From the NCBI RefSeq assembly GCF_000292915.1, contig NC_018513.1, positions 2,728,001-2,792,000 on the forward strand: 64,000 nucleotides of DNA. The letters run 5' to 3'. This DNA is from Burkholderia cepacia GG4. GTDB taxonomy: Bacteria; Pseudomonadota; Gammaproteobacteria; Burkholderiales; Burkholderiaceae. How positions within the stretch are numbered: position 1 is the stretch's first letter; each line of letters opens with the position of its first letter. The notes beneath the pieces were generated by a model. The model did no database searches. It was given only the letters and a program-made list of their open reading frames with translations, and had not been told where the DNA came from. Made by a program: the position numbers and the translations under genes. Of this stretch, positions 20,035 to 28,729 are shown piece by piece.

Positions 20035-20844
20035 ATGCGCACCTGGCGTCTCGAGCGACCGAATCTCAGCGGACAACTGGACGTGTCGCACGCGACCAGT
20101 CTCGTCGCCGCGATCGGCGGCAGCGAACCGAACGCGTTCGCCGCGGAAATCCTCAAGCTGTTCGACGACGCTCTGTCCGTCACGCAGTGCACGATCTTCG
20201 CGTACGAGTTCGGCAACCGGCCGCGCACCCTGTCGGTCGCCGATCATCGCGGCGGCCGCTACCTGCGCGACGTCGCCGATACCTATGCGCGGCATTTCTA
20301 TGCGCTCGACGGCAACCAGAAGATCGTCTCGGCTGCAGGTCGCGGCACGCACCGCCGCGATGTGCTGCTGCATCAGCAGGCCGGCGACGAAATCGGCCAC
20401 GACGCGTATCGCGCGGCCTGCTACCGCGGCCCCGACGTATCCGATCGCCTCGCGTTGCTGATGCAGCCGAACGACTCGACCTGGCTGTCGATCAACCTGT
20501 ATCGCGCGCATCGCAGCGGCGCGTTCCAGCCACGCGAGATCGCGGCCATCGAAACGCTCGCGCCGCTCATCGCGCAGGCCGCGCAGCATCACTACGCGCT
20601 CGCCGGCTCGACACAGATCGGGATCCCGCAACTGATGCTCGCGCGACTGCGCGGCGCGTGCCCGACACTGTCCAAGCGCGAACTCGACGTGCTGCGCGGC
20701 GTGCTCGAAGGCCAGACCGCGCACGAGATTGGCGAGACGATCGGCGTGAAGGCATCGAGCGTCGTCACCTACCAGAAGCGCGCGTACCGGCGTCTCGGCA
20801 TCTCGAGCCAGCGCCAGCTGTTTGCGCTGTGCCTGCAACCCTGA
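20035..20844 (+). CDS. LuxR-family transcriptional regulator
   Basis: 269 residues from ATG 20035 (MRTWRLERPNL). The C-terminal ~60 residues are a LuxR helix-turn-helix: LSKRELDVLRGVLEGQTAHEIGETIGV, then KASSVVTYQKRAYRRLGISSQRQL. The N-terminal ~190 residues are not a recognisable response-regulator receiver, and I see no autoinducer-binding motif of LuxR/LasR type; it may be a GAF/PAS-like sensor. A TACAAT -10 lies at 19999-20004. It is followed 176 bases later by an FAD monooxygenase in the same direction, a plausible target. Confidence 0.88.
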   Translation: MRTWRLERPNLSGQLDVSHATSLVAAIGGSEPNAFAAEILKLFDDALSVTQCTIFAYEFGNRPRTLSVADHRGGRYLRDVADTYARHFYALDGNQKIVSAAGRGTHRRDVLLHQQAGDEIGHDAYRAACYRGPDVSDRLALLMQPNDSTWLSINLYRAHRSGAFQPREIAAIETLAPLIAQAAQHHYALAGSTQIGIPQLMLARLRGACPTLSKRELDVLRGVLEGQTAHEIGETIGVKASSVVTYQKRAYRRLGISSQRQLFALCLQP

Positions 20845-21020
20845 ACTGCGCCGGCCGATCCTGAACGCGTCCGGGTAAATCCCGGGCCGCCGACCGCCGT
20901 TCGCTGTACCCGGAATGGGGACAGCGGTATTCGACACGGCTTCCATACTGCATCCGACCTGCCGCACACATCGCATCATCGATGCGTGCGCGTATGACCA
21001 CCGCAACCTGGAAGCCAACG

Positions 21021-22766
21021 ATGGGCATCGAATTCAAGCCATATCCGTTCGTCGCCGCGCGCCATCCTGCGCACCTGCCGACCTGCAGCGACGGTGTCGA
21101 TACGCAGCGGCACCGCGTCGCGATCGTCGGCGGCGGGCCGGTCGGCCTCGCTGTTGCGCTCGGCCTCGCCAACCACGGCATCCGCAGCGTGCTGCTCGAA
21201 GCCGACGATTCGGTTTGCCACGGCAGCCGCGCGATCTGCATCTCGCGACGCAGCCTCGAGATCATCGAGCGGCTCGGCGCGCTCGACGATTTCCTGCGCG
21301 TCGGACTGCCGTGGAGCGGCGGGCGCAGCTTCTATCGTCACGACGAAGTGCTGCATTTCACGATGCCTCAGGACGAGAACCAGAAGCTGCCGCCGATGGT
21401 GAACATCGCGCAGTACCACATCGAGCAGTTCCTGCTCGATGCCGCGCTGCGCCGCCCCGAACTCATCGAGATACGGTGGCAAACGAAGGTCGCGGGCGTC
21501 ACGCGGCACACCGACGGCGTACGCATCGACGTCGATACGCCGCTCGGCGGCTACGCACTCGACGCCGACTGGGTCGTCGCGAGCGACGGCGGGCGCAGCA
21601 CGATGCGCGATGCGCTCGGCCTGTCGCTTCATGGCACAAGCTACGAAGGCCGCTACGTGATCGTCGACATCGCGCTCGACAGCGACCGGCCGACCGAGCG
21701 GCTCGCGTACTTCGACCCGGCGTCGAACCCCGGCTCGACGGTGCTCGTTCACAAGCAGCCCGACAACGTATGGCGGATCGACTATCAGCTGCGCGACGAC
21801 GAGGATCCCGAAGCGGCCGTGAAGCCCGAGAACGTGATCCCGCGCGTGCAGAACCTGCTCGACATGATGGGCGAGCGCGGCGACTGGTCGCCGATCTGGA
21901 TCACGATCTACAAGGCGAACGCGCTGACGCTCGAACGCTACCGGCACGGCCGCGTGCTGTTCTGCGGCGACGCCGCGCATCTGGTGCCGATCTTCGGCGT
22001 GCGCGGCGCGAATTCGGGTATCGACGACGCCGACAACGTCGCGTGGAAACTGGCGTACGTGATCCGCGGCCTCGCGTCGGATGCGCTGCTCGACAGCTAT
22101 TCGGACGAGCGCGTGTTCGCAACGCACGAGAACCTGCGCTACGGCACCAAGAGCACCGAGTTCATGGCGCCGCCGTCGTTCGCATTCGAACTGATGCGCA
22201 AGGCCGTGCTGACGCTCGCGGTCCGGCACCCGGCGTTGCGTTCGCTGATCAATCCGCGCCAGACGTCGGCCATCGCATATGCCGTGTCGCCGCTCAATGC
22301 GCACGAGCGCGATGCATTTTCGGCAGGGCCGGCGCCGGGCACGGTACTCGCGGAAGGTCCGCTGATGCTGCAGGCGTCGCACGACACGGGCAACGACGAC
22401 GGCACGCGTCGCGGCCACCTGACCGATCTCGTCGGCCCGCGCTTCACCGCGTTCCGCTTCACGAGCGACGGCGCGCCCGACCCGTCGTTCGCCGAGCTCG
22501 AGCGACACCTGCGCGACGCCGGAATGCCGTTCGCGCTGGTCACGCTCGCGCGGCACGCGACGCCGCAACAGCCGGGATGCAGCGGCTACGATGCCGACGG
22601 CCGGCTGTTCGACCTGTACGGTGCGCACGACGGCACCGTCTATCTCGTGCGTCCGGACGGGCACGTGCTCGGCCGCTGGCACGTTGCGTGCGCCGCCGAC
22701 CTGAGCGCCGCACTCGAACGTGCGCTCCACCCGCGCACGTCAGCCGATCTTCAGGAGAACGCATGA
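21021..22766 (+). CDS. FAD-dependent aromatic monooxygenase (MhpA/PheA-TfdB family)
   Basis: 581 residues from ATG 21021, chosen because GGAAG stands six bases before it; in-frame ATGs at 20982 and 20994 are alternatives. The N-terminal FAD-binding GxGxxG is [18 protein letters not shown]. The middle has the DG motif (VASDGGRSTMRDALG) and the GD motif (VLFCGDAAHLVPIFGVRGANSGIDDA) of class A flavoprotein hydroxylases. The C-terminus is thioredoxin-like, as in phenol hydroxylases. It would hydroxylate an aromatic substrate with NAD(P)H and O2. The substrate is unknown, and no ring-cleavage genes are adjacent. Confidence 0.88.
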   Translation: MGIEFKPYPFVAARHPAHLPTCSDGVDTQRHRVAIVGGGPVGLAVALGLANHGIRSVLLEADDSVCHGSRAICISRRSLEIIERLGALDDFLRVGLPWSGGRSFYRHDEVLHFTMPQDENQKLPPMVNIAQYHIEQFLLDAALRRPELIEIRWQTKVAGVTRHTDGVRIDVDTPLGGYALDADWVVASDGGRSTMRDALGLSLHGTSYEGRYVIVDIALDSDRPTERLAYFDPASNPGSTVLVHKQPDNVWRIDYQLRDDEDPEAAVKPENVIPRVQNLLDMMGERGDWSPIWITIYKANALTLERYRHGRVLFCGDAAHLVPIFGVRGANSGIDDADNVAWKLAYVIRGLASDALLDSYSDERVFATHENLRYGTKSTEFMAPPSFAFELMRKAVLTLAVRHPALRSLINPRQTSAIAYAVSPLNAHERDAFSAGPAPGTVLAEGPLMLQASHDTGNDDGTRRGHLTDLVGPRFTAFRFTSDGAPDPSFAELERHLRDAGMPFALVTLARHATPQQPGCSGYDADGRLFDLYGAHDGTVYLVRPDGHVLGRWHVACAADLSAALERALHPRTSADLQENA

Positions 22767-22975
22767 TGACCGACACCGAACGCGACATCCTCTACACCGA
22801 CCTGTGCCGCACGATGACCCGCATCGGTGAAACCGACGCATCGCTCTTTCTCGCCCGCTTCGCGCTGCTGGCGATCGAGACGATCGGCGACGCCGCGACC
22901 GTGACCCGACTGATTGCCGACGCCGGCGACTGCCTGCCCGATACGGGCGCCCCTGCACCGATGCACGAACGATGA
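22763..22975 (+). CDS. DUF2783 family small protein
   Basis: 70 residues, overlapping the monooxygenase stop by ATGA, with AGGAGAA just before the ATG. The sequence TDTERDILYTDLCRTMTRIG is typical of DUF2783, a family I know as a small companion of class A flavin monooxygenases. It is short, acidic and helical, without membrane segments. The tight coupling suggests it works with, or stabilises, the monooxygenase; this is inferred from context only. Confidence 0.85.
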   Translation: MMTDTERDILYTDLCRTMTRIGETDASLFLARFALLAIETIGDAATVTRLIADAGDCLPDTGAPAPMHER

Positions 22976-23236
22976 CGCGAGACGCGTTGCCGAGCTGCCG
23001 CCGACGCTTTCTTACAGAATCATTTCGCCACTCATCCTATGCGCGCGCCGCGCCGTAGGCAGACGAATCCCCTGGAAAAACCCGTTAAGGGTGCATAACA
23101 TTACTTAACGATTCCGACCCGTCTATCGCGTTACATTGCGTGGGCGGCGCGGCGGGTCGCACCGCCGCCCTCATGCAGCTTGCGGCGAAGCAGCCGGCGT
23201 CCGGTCATTTCGACTCAATACAAGGAGAGGATCACC

Positions 23237-23491
23237 ATGACTCATGGCTTGATTATGTGGCTCATCATCGGCGCGATCGCCGGCTGGCTGGCGGGCCTGC
23301 TCGTCAAGGGCGGCGGGTTCGGCCTGATCGTCGACATCATCGTCGGCATCGTCGGTGCGGTCATCGGCGGCTGGCTTGCCGGCGTGCTCGGCATCCACCT
23401 CGGCAGCGGCTTCATCGGCTCGGTGATCGTCGCGGTCATCGGCGCCGTGATCCTGCTGTTCGTGATCCGGCTATTCAGGCGAGCGGCCTGA
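23237..23491 (+). CDS. GlsB/YeaQ/YmgE family stress-response membrane protein
   Basis: 84 residues with a perfect ribosome-binding site (AAGGAGAGG) seven bases before ATG 23237. Three short hydrophobic segments rich in Gly (IIGAIAGWLAGLLVKGGGFG, DIIVGIVGAVIGGWLAGVLG, VIVAVIGAVILLFVIRLFRR) are diagnostic of the transglycosylase-associated/YeaQ family. Small inner-membrane protein often linked to envelope or acid stress; molecular function unknown. Single gene between convergent neighbours. Confidence 0.92.
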   Translation: MTHGLIMWLIIGAIAGWLAGLLVKGGGFGLIVDIIVGIVGAVIGGWLAGVLGIHLGSGFIGSVIVAVIGAVILLFVIRLFRRAA

Positions 23492-23567
23492 CGATCTTCT
23501 CGCGCGCCTTCGGGCGCGTTTTCGCATCGAAGCGGCGCGCGGCATCTCCCGCGCGCCGCTGTCCGTT

Positions 23568-24050
23568 TCAGCGTCGCTTTCCGCGCTGCAGCCAGCCGTC
23601 GAGCAGGTCGGTCGTCAGCAAACCGCTGCGCGCCTCGCGTGTGCCATCGCGTCCGATCCACACGGTACGCGGCATTTCCCCCCGCCATCCTGCGTCGAGC
23701 GCCGCCCGCAGACGCTCGGGCATCGGCTCCGCGTTCGCGTACTGCGCAACCTGCGGCGGCAGGTTCATGTGCGCGAGCGCCTGCGCGATCGCCGCGCCGT
23801 TGTCATCGTAAGCATCCAGCGCGACCATCGCGAGTTGCACGTCCGGATGCCGGCGCTGCCACACAACGAGATGCGCGGCGTTCTCGCGACAGTAACCGCA
23901 GTCGAGCGACCAGATCTCGACCGCGAGCGGCCGTTCGTGCGCCGTCGCGTACAACTTCGCGACCTCCGCCGCGCGCAGCGGCTGCAGTTCGCCAGCCCAC
24001 GCGGGCAGGCTGGTGAGCATCGCGCCGATCAACACCATCAGCCGTTTCAT
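23568..24050 (-). CDS. Periplasmic thioredoxin-like protein
   Basis: 160 residues with a cleavable signal peptide (MKRLMVLIGAMLTSLPAWA). A CGYC redox motif at residues 51-54 lies inside EIWSLDCGYCREN, which fits a thioredoxin fold. It is the last gene of the DUF2946/TonB-receptor operon, and its ATG overlaps the upstream stop by four bases (ATGA). A periplasmic CxxC protein in a putative copper operon could reduce or bind copper, or keep the Cys cluster of its partner reduced. That role is inference. Confidence 0.8.
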   Translation of the reverse strand: MKRLMVLIGAMLTSLPAWAGELQPLRAAEVAKLYATAHERPLAVEIWSLDCGYCRENAAHLVVWQRRHPDVQLAMVALDAYDDNGAAIAQALAHMNLPPQVAQYANAEPMPERLRAALDAGWRGEMPRTVWIGRDGTREARSGLLTTDLLDGWLQRGKRR

Positions 24051-25306
24051 TGCGCGCCCTCCACGGGGATCAGCCGGTAGCCGTCGTTACGCGTTCGCCA
24101 TGACAGGTAGATGCGGCCCGCATCGTCGAGCAGTTGCGGGTTGTCGCTCGCGCCCGCCGTCGTCGCGATCACGCGCGGCGCCGACCAGTGCTCGCCGCGA
24201 TCGTCCGAGCGGCGCAGCTTGAGCTGCATCGTGTCGCCGTCGAACGCCTTCCATGCGAGCCAGACGACATCGCCGCGCGCGACGAGCGCGGCATGCGAGG
24301 CCTGCTCGGCCGGCACCGCCGGATTCGCGCCGAACGCCCACGGCGTAGCGCGCGGCTGGCCGTCGGCGCCGATGCGCGAATAGAACACGTCGGCACGGCC
24401 GTCGACGACACCGAACCAGGCGAGATGGCGCGTGCCGTCCGGCGTGATCGCGAGTGCCGGCCCGTGCTCGGGGCATGCCTCGACGTGCCAGTTCGAGAAC
24501 GTCGCACGCACCGGCGCGACGGGAGCCGACGCCGCCACCGGCAGCACTGCCAGCGCATGATCGCGGATCTGCCCCGGGAACACGTTGCGCCACACGGCTT
24601 CGATGTGTCCGGCCGGATCGATCGCCATCGCGATGCGACAGCATTCGCACGTATGGTCCGTCACCTTGCGTTCGGGTTCGAACGATGCGCCACCGTCGCG
24701 CGACACCGCGTAGTAGACGGCCGCGCCTTCGTACGCCTGCCCCGCAGCCTTCGCCGCCACGAGATCGCGTTTGTCGATCCATGCGATCGCGATGTTGCCG
24801 GCGGGATCGACGGCCATCATGTCGAAGCGGTGCGTGATCGCCTGCCGGTCGCGATGCACGGTGACCGGCACGCTCCAGGTCGCGCCGCCGTCGAGCGAAC
24901 GCGAGAAGCGCACCATGCCGGTGTACGGTGCATCGAGCGGCATCGACCACGACACGTACACCGCGCGGCCGTCCGGACTCGTCGCGAGTTTCGGCCGATT
25001 CTCCGCGCTCGTGTAGATCGGCTCGGGCATCGCGTTGACGGTCACGGGCGCGGACAGCGTGCGGCCCGCATCGTCGGAATGCGCGACGACGGCATGCGCG
25101 CCTTCGACCCATGCGACCCACAGCCGGTGCCGTGCATCGAACGTGGCGCCGGTCGCGAGCGGTTGCTTCTGTTGCGCCGGCGCGGCCTGCATGCTCATGT
25201 GCGCCGCATGCGGATCGACGGCCTTCGGCGCGTCGTGCGCGCCGGCGGGCGACAGCGCCGCGAGCCACAGCGCACAGCCTGCCGCGAACGATTTCACAGC
25301 GACCAT
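24047..25306 (-). CDS. Exported Asp-box (sialidase-fold) protein of the putative copper operon
   Basis: 419 residues from ATG 25306, overlapping the receptor gene by 13 bases; a GTG at 25297 giving VKSFAAG is an equally good start. Signal peptide to about residue 23. The mature N-terminus is His/Met-rich (HDAPKAVDPHAAHMSMQ). The body is a beta-propeller with at least four Asp boxes of S-x-D-x-G form (SLDGGATW, SRDGGASF, SDDRGEHW, SDDAGRTL). Residues 218-223 read HTCECC, an unusual metal-ligand-like cluster. Catalytic residues of true sialidases are not evident, so binding rather than hydrolysis is likely. Confidence 0.8.
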   Translation of the reverse strand: MVAVKSFAAGCALWLAALSPAGAHDAPKAVDPHAAHMSMQAAPAQQKQPLATGATFDARHRLWVAWVEGAHAVVAHSDDAGRTLSAPVTVNAMPEPIYTSAENRPKLATSPDGRAVYVSWSMPLDAPYTGMVRFSRSLDGGATWSVPVTVHRDRQAITHRFDMMAVDPAGNIAIAWIDKRDLVAAKAAGQAYEGAAVYYAVSRDGGASFEPERKVTDHTCECCRIAMAIDPAGHIEAVWRNVFPGQIRDHALAVLPVAASAPVAPVRATFSNWHVEACPEHGPALAITPDGTRHLAWFGVVDGRADVFYSRIGADGQPRATPWAFGANPAVPAEQASHAALVARGDVVWLAWKAFDGDTMQLKLRRSDDRGEHWSAPRVIATTAGASDNPQLLDDAGRIYLSWRTRNDGYRLIPVEGAQ

Positions 25307-27648
25307 TTCAGTTCTCCAAAGAAAGTGCGTCCCGGATACGGGTGGAACACGTAGTAGCGGCGGTCCGTCAGGTTGTCGATGCCGACCGACGCGCTCCAGT
25401 GACGGTCGTAGCGGTAGCGTGCCTTCAGGTCGACGACCGTGAAGGTGCTCGTGCCGCCGTACACGTCCGGATTCACGTCGCTGTTGTCGAGCGTGTTGAA
25501 CTGGCGGCCCGAGTAGCGGACGCCGACGCTCGCGAGCCAGTGCTCGTCGAAGCGGTACGACGCGAGCAGGTTCGCGCGCATGCGCGGGATGCGCGGAAAG
25601 CGCGAGCCGACGTATGCGGGATTCGCGGCGTCGGCCAGGATCTGCGCATTGCTCGCCGATACGTTCGCGTCGATATCGAGCCCGCGCAGCCCGACGTTCT
25701 GGCCGCTGAATGCGAGTTCGACGCCGCGCACGCGCACCCGATCGACGTTCGAGATATTGGTGACGGTCGACGCCCCCGATAACGTCGTCTGGCTGTAGAT
25801 CGAATCGCGCAGGTCGCTCTGGAACACGCTCGCACGCACGACGCCGACGCCCACGTCGCGTTCGGCCGTGAAGTCCCAGTCGATCGCCTTTTCAGGGCGC
25901 AGGTTCGGGTTGTTGTTGACGATCGCGTTGTTCGCGATCGTGCCCTGGAACAACTCGCCGACCGTCGGGAAGCGCGTGCCGGTCGCGAACGACAGCCGGA
26001 AGCGCCAGACATCCGTCGCGTCCCATTGCAGCGCGACTTTCGGCGACAGCGCGTTCGCGCCGCGATCAGCATAGCCGTGCGTGCCGCTCGCGTTGCCGAG
26101 CGCGCCGCCGTACGCATCCCAGCGCTCGTAGCGCAGGCCGAGCGTCGCGAGCCACCCGGGCGCGAAACGCCACGCGTCCTGCGCGAACAGCGCCTGCGTG
26201 CGCGTATCGCCCCGGTAGACGTTCGAGAGCGAGGTGCTCGGTCCGGCCAGCCAGTCGGCCGTGTTGTACGTGACGTTGCGCAGGAAATAGTTGTCGTAGT
26301 GATAGCCGAACGTGAACGTGTGGCCCTTCACTTCCGGTGCCTCGGCCTTCAGGTCGAGCGTGCGCCAGCCCGTGCCGTCGCCCTGGAACAGCGTGCCCGC
26401 ACCGCCCCGCGCGGTCGACGCGGCGCGCAGCACGTCGCGCGACACGTCGTACGCGGACACCACGCCCGACAGCCGCCAGCCCGAATCGAGCCGGCCGTTC
26501 AGGCCGAGCGCGTACAGCCAGTTCTCCTGGTCGCCGCGCTGCGGCGCGAACGCACTCGGCGCGACGGTCACGTTCTGGCCGCCGATCGACACGTTGCCGC
26601 CGTAGACCGGATTGCCGGCCGCGTCGCGCAGGAAGGTTTCGCCGTGCTGCCGGAAGTGGTTCTCCCAATGCCCGAGCGTCAGCGTCGCGTCGACGTGGTC
26701 CGTGAACGCGTAGCCCATCCGGACCGTCTCGTTGATCTGCTCGGTCCGTTCGATGTTCTGCGCGCCGACGATCGTGCGCGGCTTGCCGTTGGGCCCGATG
26801 TCGGTAGCCGCGCCCGTCACGGGCACCGCGGCGCCGAGCTTCGGGTTGTAGGTGGAATTGGGGCTCGCATACTGCATCGGCTGACCGTCGTTCTCCAGCC
26901 GGTCGAGCGACAGCGCGAACCAGAATTTGCCGACGCGGTTCGCGATCCGCGCGGTCTGGTGATTGCCGCCGAAGCTGTCCGCAAACCCGTAGCCGTCGTG
27001 ATAGCGCTGCGTGAAGAACTGCGTCGACAGCGACGCCTCGAGTTTTTCGGGGCGTCGCGTGGTCAACAGCACGGTCGAGCCAATCGAGTTGCCGGGATAC
27101 AGCGCGGAAAAGGGGCCATACAGCACGTCGACGCGCGCGATATCGTCGGGTGCAATCAGCGACCAGCGCGGCGGGTACGCATAGCTCGAGCCGAGCAGGT
27201 TCGACAGCAGCACGCCGTCGGCGTAAACGACCCCGCGCGCGCTCTGCAGTTCGTTGAAGTCGCGGCCGGCGAACACGCTGTTGCGGTCACCGATGTAGCG
27301 CTTGCGGACCATCAGGTTCGGCGCGTACTTCAGCGCGTCCTCGGTGGTGACGTTGGTGTGCGTGTCGATCTGCTCGCGCGTGATCGACTCGACGACAGCC
27401 GGCGTATCCGGATCGACGGGCTGCCGCTGCGCGGTGACGCTGACGGCGGTCAGCGTGTTGCCGGTCGGCGCGGGCACGACCGTGGCGACTGATGCTGTGC
27501 TGCCGGCCGGGTGCCCGGCGTTGCCCGGCACCGGATCGGCGGGCGCGCCGTCAAGCGCGGCCGCCTGCGCAGCCGGCCAGGCAAAAGCGGCTGCGCAGGC
27601 GAGCGCGAGCCGACCGCGCGACGGCCGCGCGGCGAAGGTATTCGACAT
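25294..27648 (-). CDS. TonB-dependent outer-membrane receptor, putative copper-regulated (BfrG/OprC-like context)
   Basis: 784 residues from ATG 27648 (MSNTFAARPSRGR), with AGGA upstream. Signal peptide to about residue 30, then a plug domain (~80-200: VVESITREQIDTHTNVTTEDALKYAP, read as adjoining blocks, and RVDVLYGPFSALYPGNSIG). A 22-strand barrel follows, ending in the aromatic YVFHPYPGRTFFGELKWSL; Trp-Ser-Leu at the terminus is less standard than Phe. It would import a metal complex energised by TonB. The copper assignment comes from the DUF2946 gene upstream, not from the receptor itself. A 127-base gap separates it from that gene. Confidence 0.88.
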   Translation of the reverse strand: MSNTFAARPSRGRLALACAAAFAWPAAQAAALDGAPADPVPGNAGHPAGSTASVATVVPAPTGNTLTAVSVTAQRQPVDPDTPAVVESITREQIDTHTNVTTEDALKYAPNLMVRKRYIGDRNSVFAGRDFNELQSARGVVYADGVLLSNLLGSSYAYPPRWSLIAPDDIARVDVLYGPFSALYPGNSIGSTVLLTTRRPEKLEASLSTQFFTQRYHDGYGFADSFGGNHQTARIANRVGKFWFALSLDRLENDGQPMQYASPNSTYNPKLGAAVPVTGAATDIGPNGKPRTIVGAQNIERTEQINETVRMGYAFTDHVDATLTLGHWENHFRQHGETFLRDAAGNPVYGGNVSIGGQNVTVAPSAFAPQRGDQENWLYALGLNGRLDSGWRLSGVVSAYDVSRDVLRAASTARGGAGTLFQGDGTGWRTLDLKAEAPEVKGHTFTFGYHYDNYFLRNVTYNTADWLAGPSTSLSNVYRGDTRTQALFAQDAWRFAPGWLATLGLRYERWDAYGGALGNASGTHGYADRGANALSPKVALQWDATDVWRFRLSFATGTRFPTVGELFQGTIANNAIVNNNPNLRPEKAIDWDFTAERDVGVGVVRASVFQSDLRDSIYSQTTLSGASTVTNISNVDRVRVRGVELAFSGQNVGLRGLDIDANVSASNAQILADAANPAYVGSRFPRIPRMRANLLASYRFDEHWLASVGVRYSGRQFNTLDNSDVNPDVYGGTSTFTVVDLKARYRYDRHWSASVGIDNLTDRRYYVFHPYPGRTFFGELKWSL

Positions 27649-27775
27649 GGATGCATTCCTGAAAACGTGACCGGACACCGCCGGACGCGAGCCGACGCGC
27701 CGCGCACGGACGGCGCGGCGCGCGGACCGGGCCGCGGGCGGTACGCGCGCCACCGGGGCGCGCGGACGATATCAA

Positions 27776-28165
27776 TCAGATCGGGACGTTTTCAGGCGGA
27801 CCGCGCGGCTGCGCGAGGCGGATGCCCTTGCGGGGGAAATCGGGAACGGCCGGGGCAACTGCCCGGTACGCGAAGGCACGCACGAAACCCGGCAACGCGG
27901 GCAGGCTCGTGCCGAGCGCGACGTTCGCGGCGAAGCCGGGACAGTACACGCAGTGCGGCACGCCGGCATGGTCGAACGACGACGTGCGATGGTCGTCGCC
28001 GGACTGCGCGAGCACGACCTGGCGGGCGCCTGCCGCACTGCACAACTCGAGCGTGAGCTCGCCGGAACCGCTCGACGCGAGACGCGCGTAGCCGACGACG
28101 GGCGACAGTACGTTCAGTACCAGCGCCAGCCATACGAGGCCAATCCATCGCGTCGTTCGTTTCAT
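27776..28165 (-). CDS. cruR: DUF2946 family protein, CruR-like copper-responsive leader
   Basis: 129 residues from ATG 28165 (MKRTTRWIGLVWLALVLNVLSP, signal-like). Cys72-Val-Tyr-Cys75 lies in the DUF2946 hallmark GVPHCVYCPGFAAN. Residues 121-124 are RGPP, eight residues from the stop counting from R, in the position of the RAPP stall motif. In Bordetella pertussis the DUF2946 protein CruR heads a TonB-receptor operon. There copper sensed by the nascent CxxC relieves arrest at RAPP and triggers Rho termination before the next gene. Here the same order holds, with a 127-base C-rich gap before the receptor. The mechanism is transferred by analogy. Confidence 0.8.
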   Translation of the reverse strand: MKRTTRWIGLVWLALVLNVLSPVVGYARLASSGSGELTLELCSAAGARQVVLAQSGDDHRTSSFDHAGVPHCVYCPGFAANVALGTSLPALPGFVRAFAYRAVAPAVPDFPRKGIRLAQPRGPPENVPI

Positions 28166-28190
28166 CGCGGTCCAGGAAAAAGTGCGCGCA

Positions 28191-28196
28191 AGTATA
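28191..28196 (-). promoter_or_regulatory. -10 element (TATACT) of the DUF2946 operon
   Basis: TATACT on the minus strand, 25 bases before the start codon, giving a leader of about 20 bases. No good -35 is visible, so an activator or a weak basal promoter is likely. Confidence 0.45.
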
Positions 28197-28362
28197 ACAA
28201 GGGGCCCGATTGTTGCCGATCGTGCCGGAGCAATAGTCGGCATTGCGGCGCGCGCAGCAGCGCATGTGCCGTTAATACAACAGAGACAAAATCTAACGAT
28301 TCGCCACTGGCATAAATCCAAGCGCGAGGTTGATAATTATTGAACTTGTTGGAGAAACGACC

Positions 28363-28509
28363 ATGGACGAAAGACCAACCCGCATGCCCCCGCCCGAGCA
28401 AGTGATGAGCCCGGATCCGGAACCCGTCGGCGTGGAATTCCTCGCCGAATTGCCCGAGCACGTCCGGGCATTCTTCGACGAGCAGCACAAGCTGTACTCG
28501 CCGAAGTGA
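28363..28509 (+). CDS. Small hypothetical protein, 48 residues
   Basis: ATG 28363 is preceded by TTGGAG with an eight-base spacing. The product MDERPTRMPPPEQVMS...QHKLYSPK is acidic and Pro-rich, with no hydrophobic segment; its centre (VEFLAELPEHVRAFFDEQ) could form one amphipathic helix. I do not recognise a family. It lies divergently from the DUF2946 operon, with an AT-rich dyad (ATAATTAT) about 25 bases upstream. Good start signals and an uninterrupted frame favour a real gene. Confidence 0.6.
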   Translation: MDERPTRMPPPEQVMSPDPEPVGVEFLAELPEHVRAFFDEQHKLYSPK

Positions 28510-28729
28510 ACCTACGTTCCGTTCTGTAACCGCCACGTGTCGATCGTTACCGTGCGGTTCATCGCTGCGTTTTCGGCGCAGATCGCTTCGCACCCGGGCT
28601 GCAATGGCCTGACGGTGCCGGATCAGCTCGTCCGCTGATTCTTCTGTCGCGTCGTTCCGCCGCGCGACTGTCTTCGTCTATCCTTCTGGTTTTCCACCTC
28701 CGGCCCGCCCGGCTCTCCCGATCGTTCCG

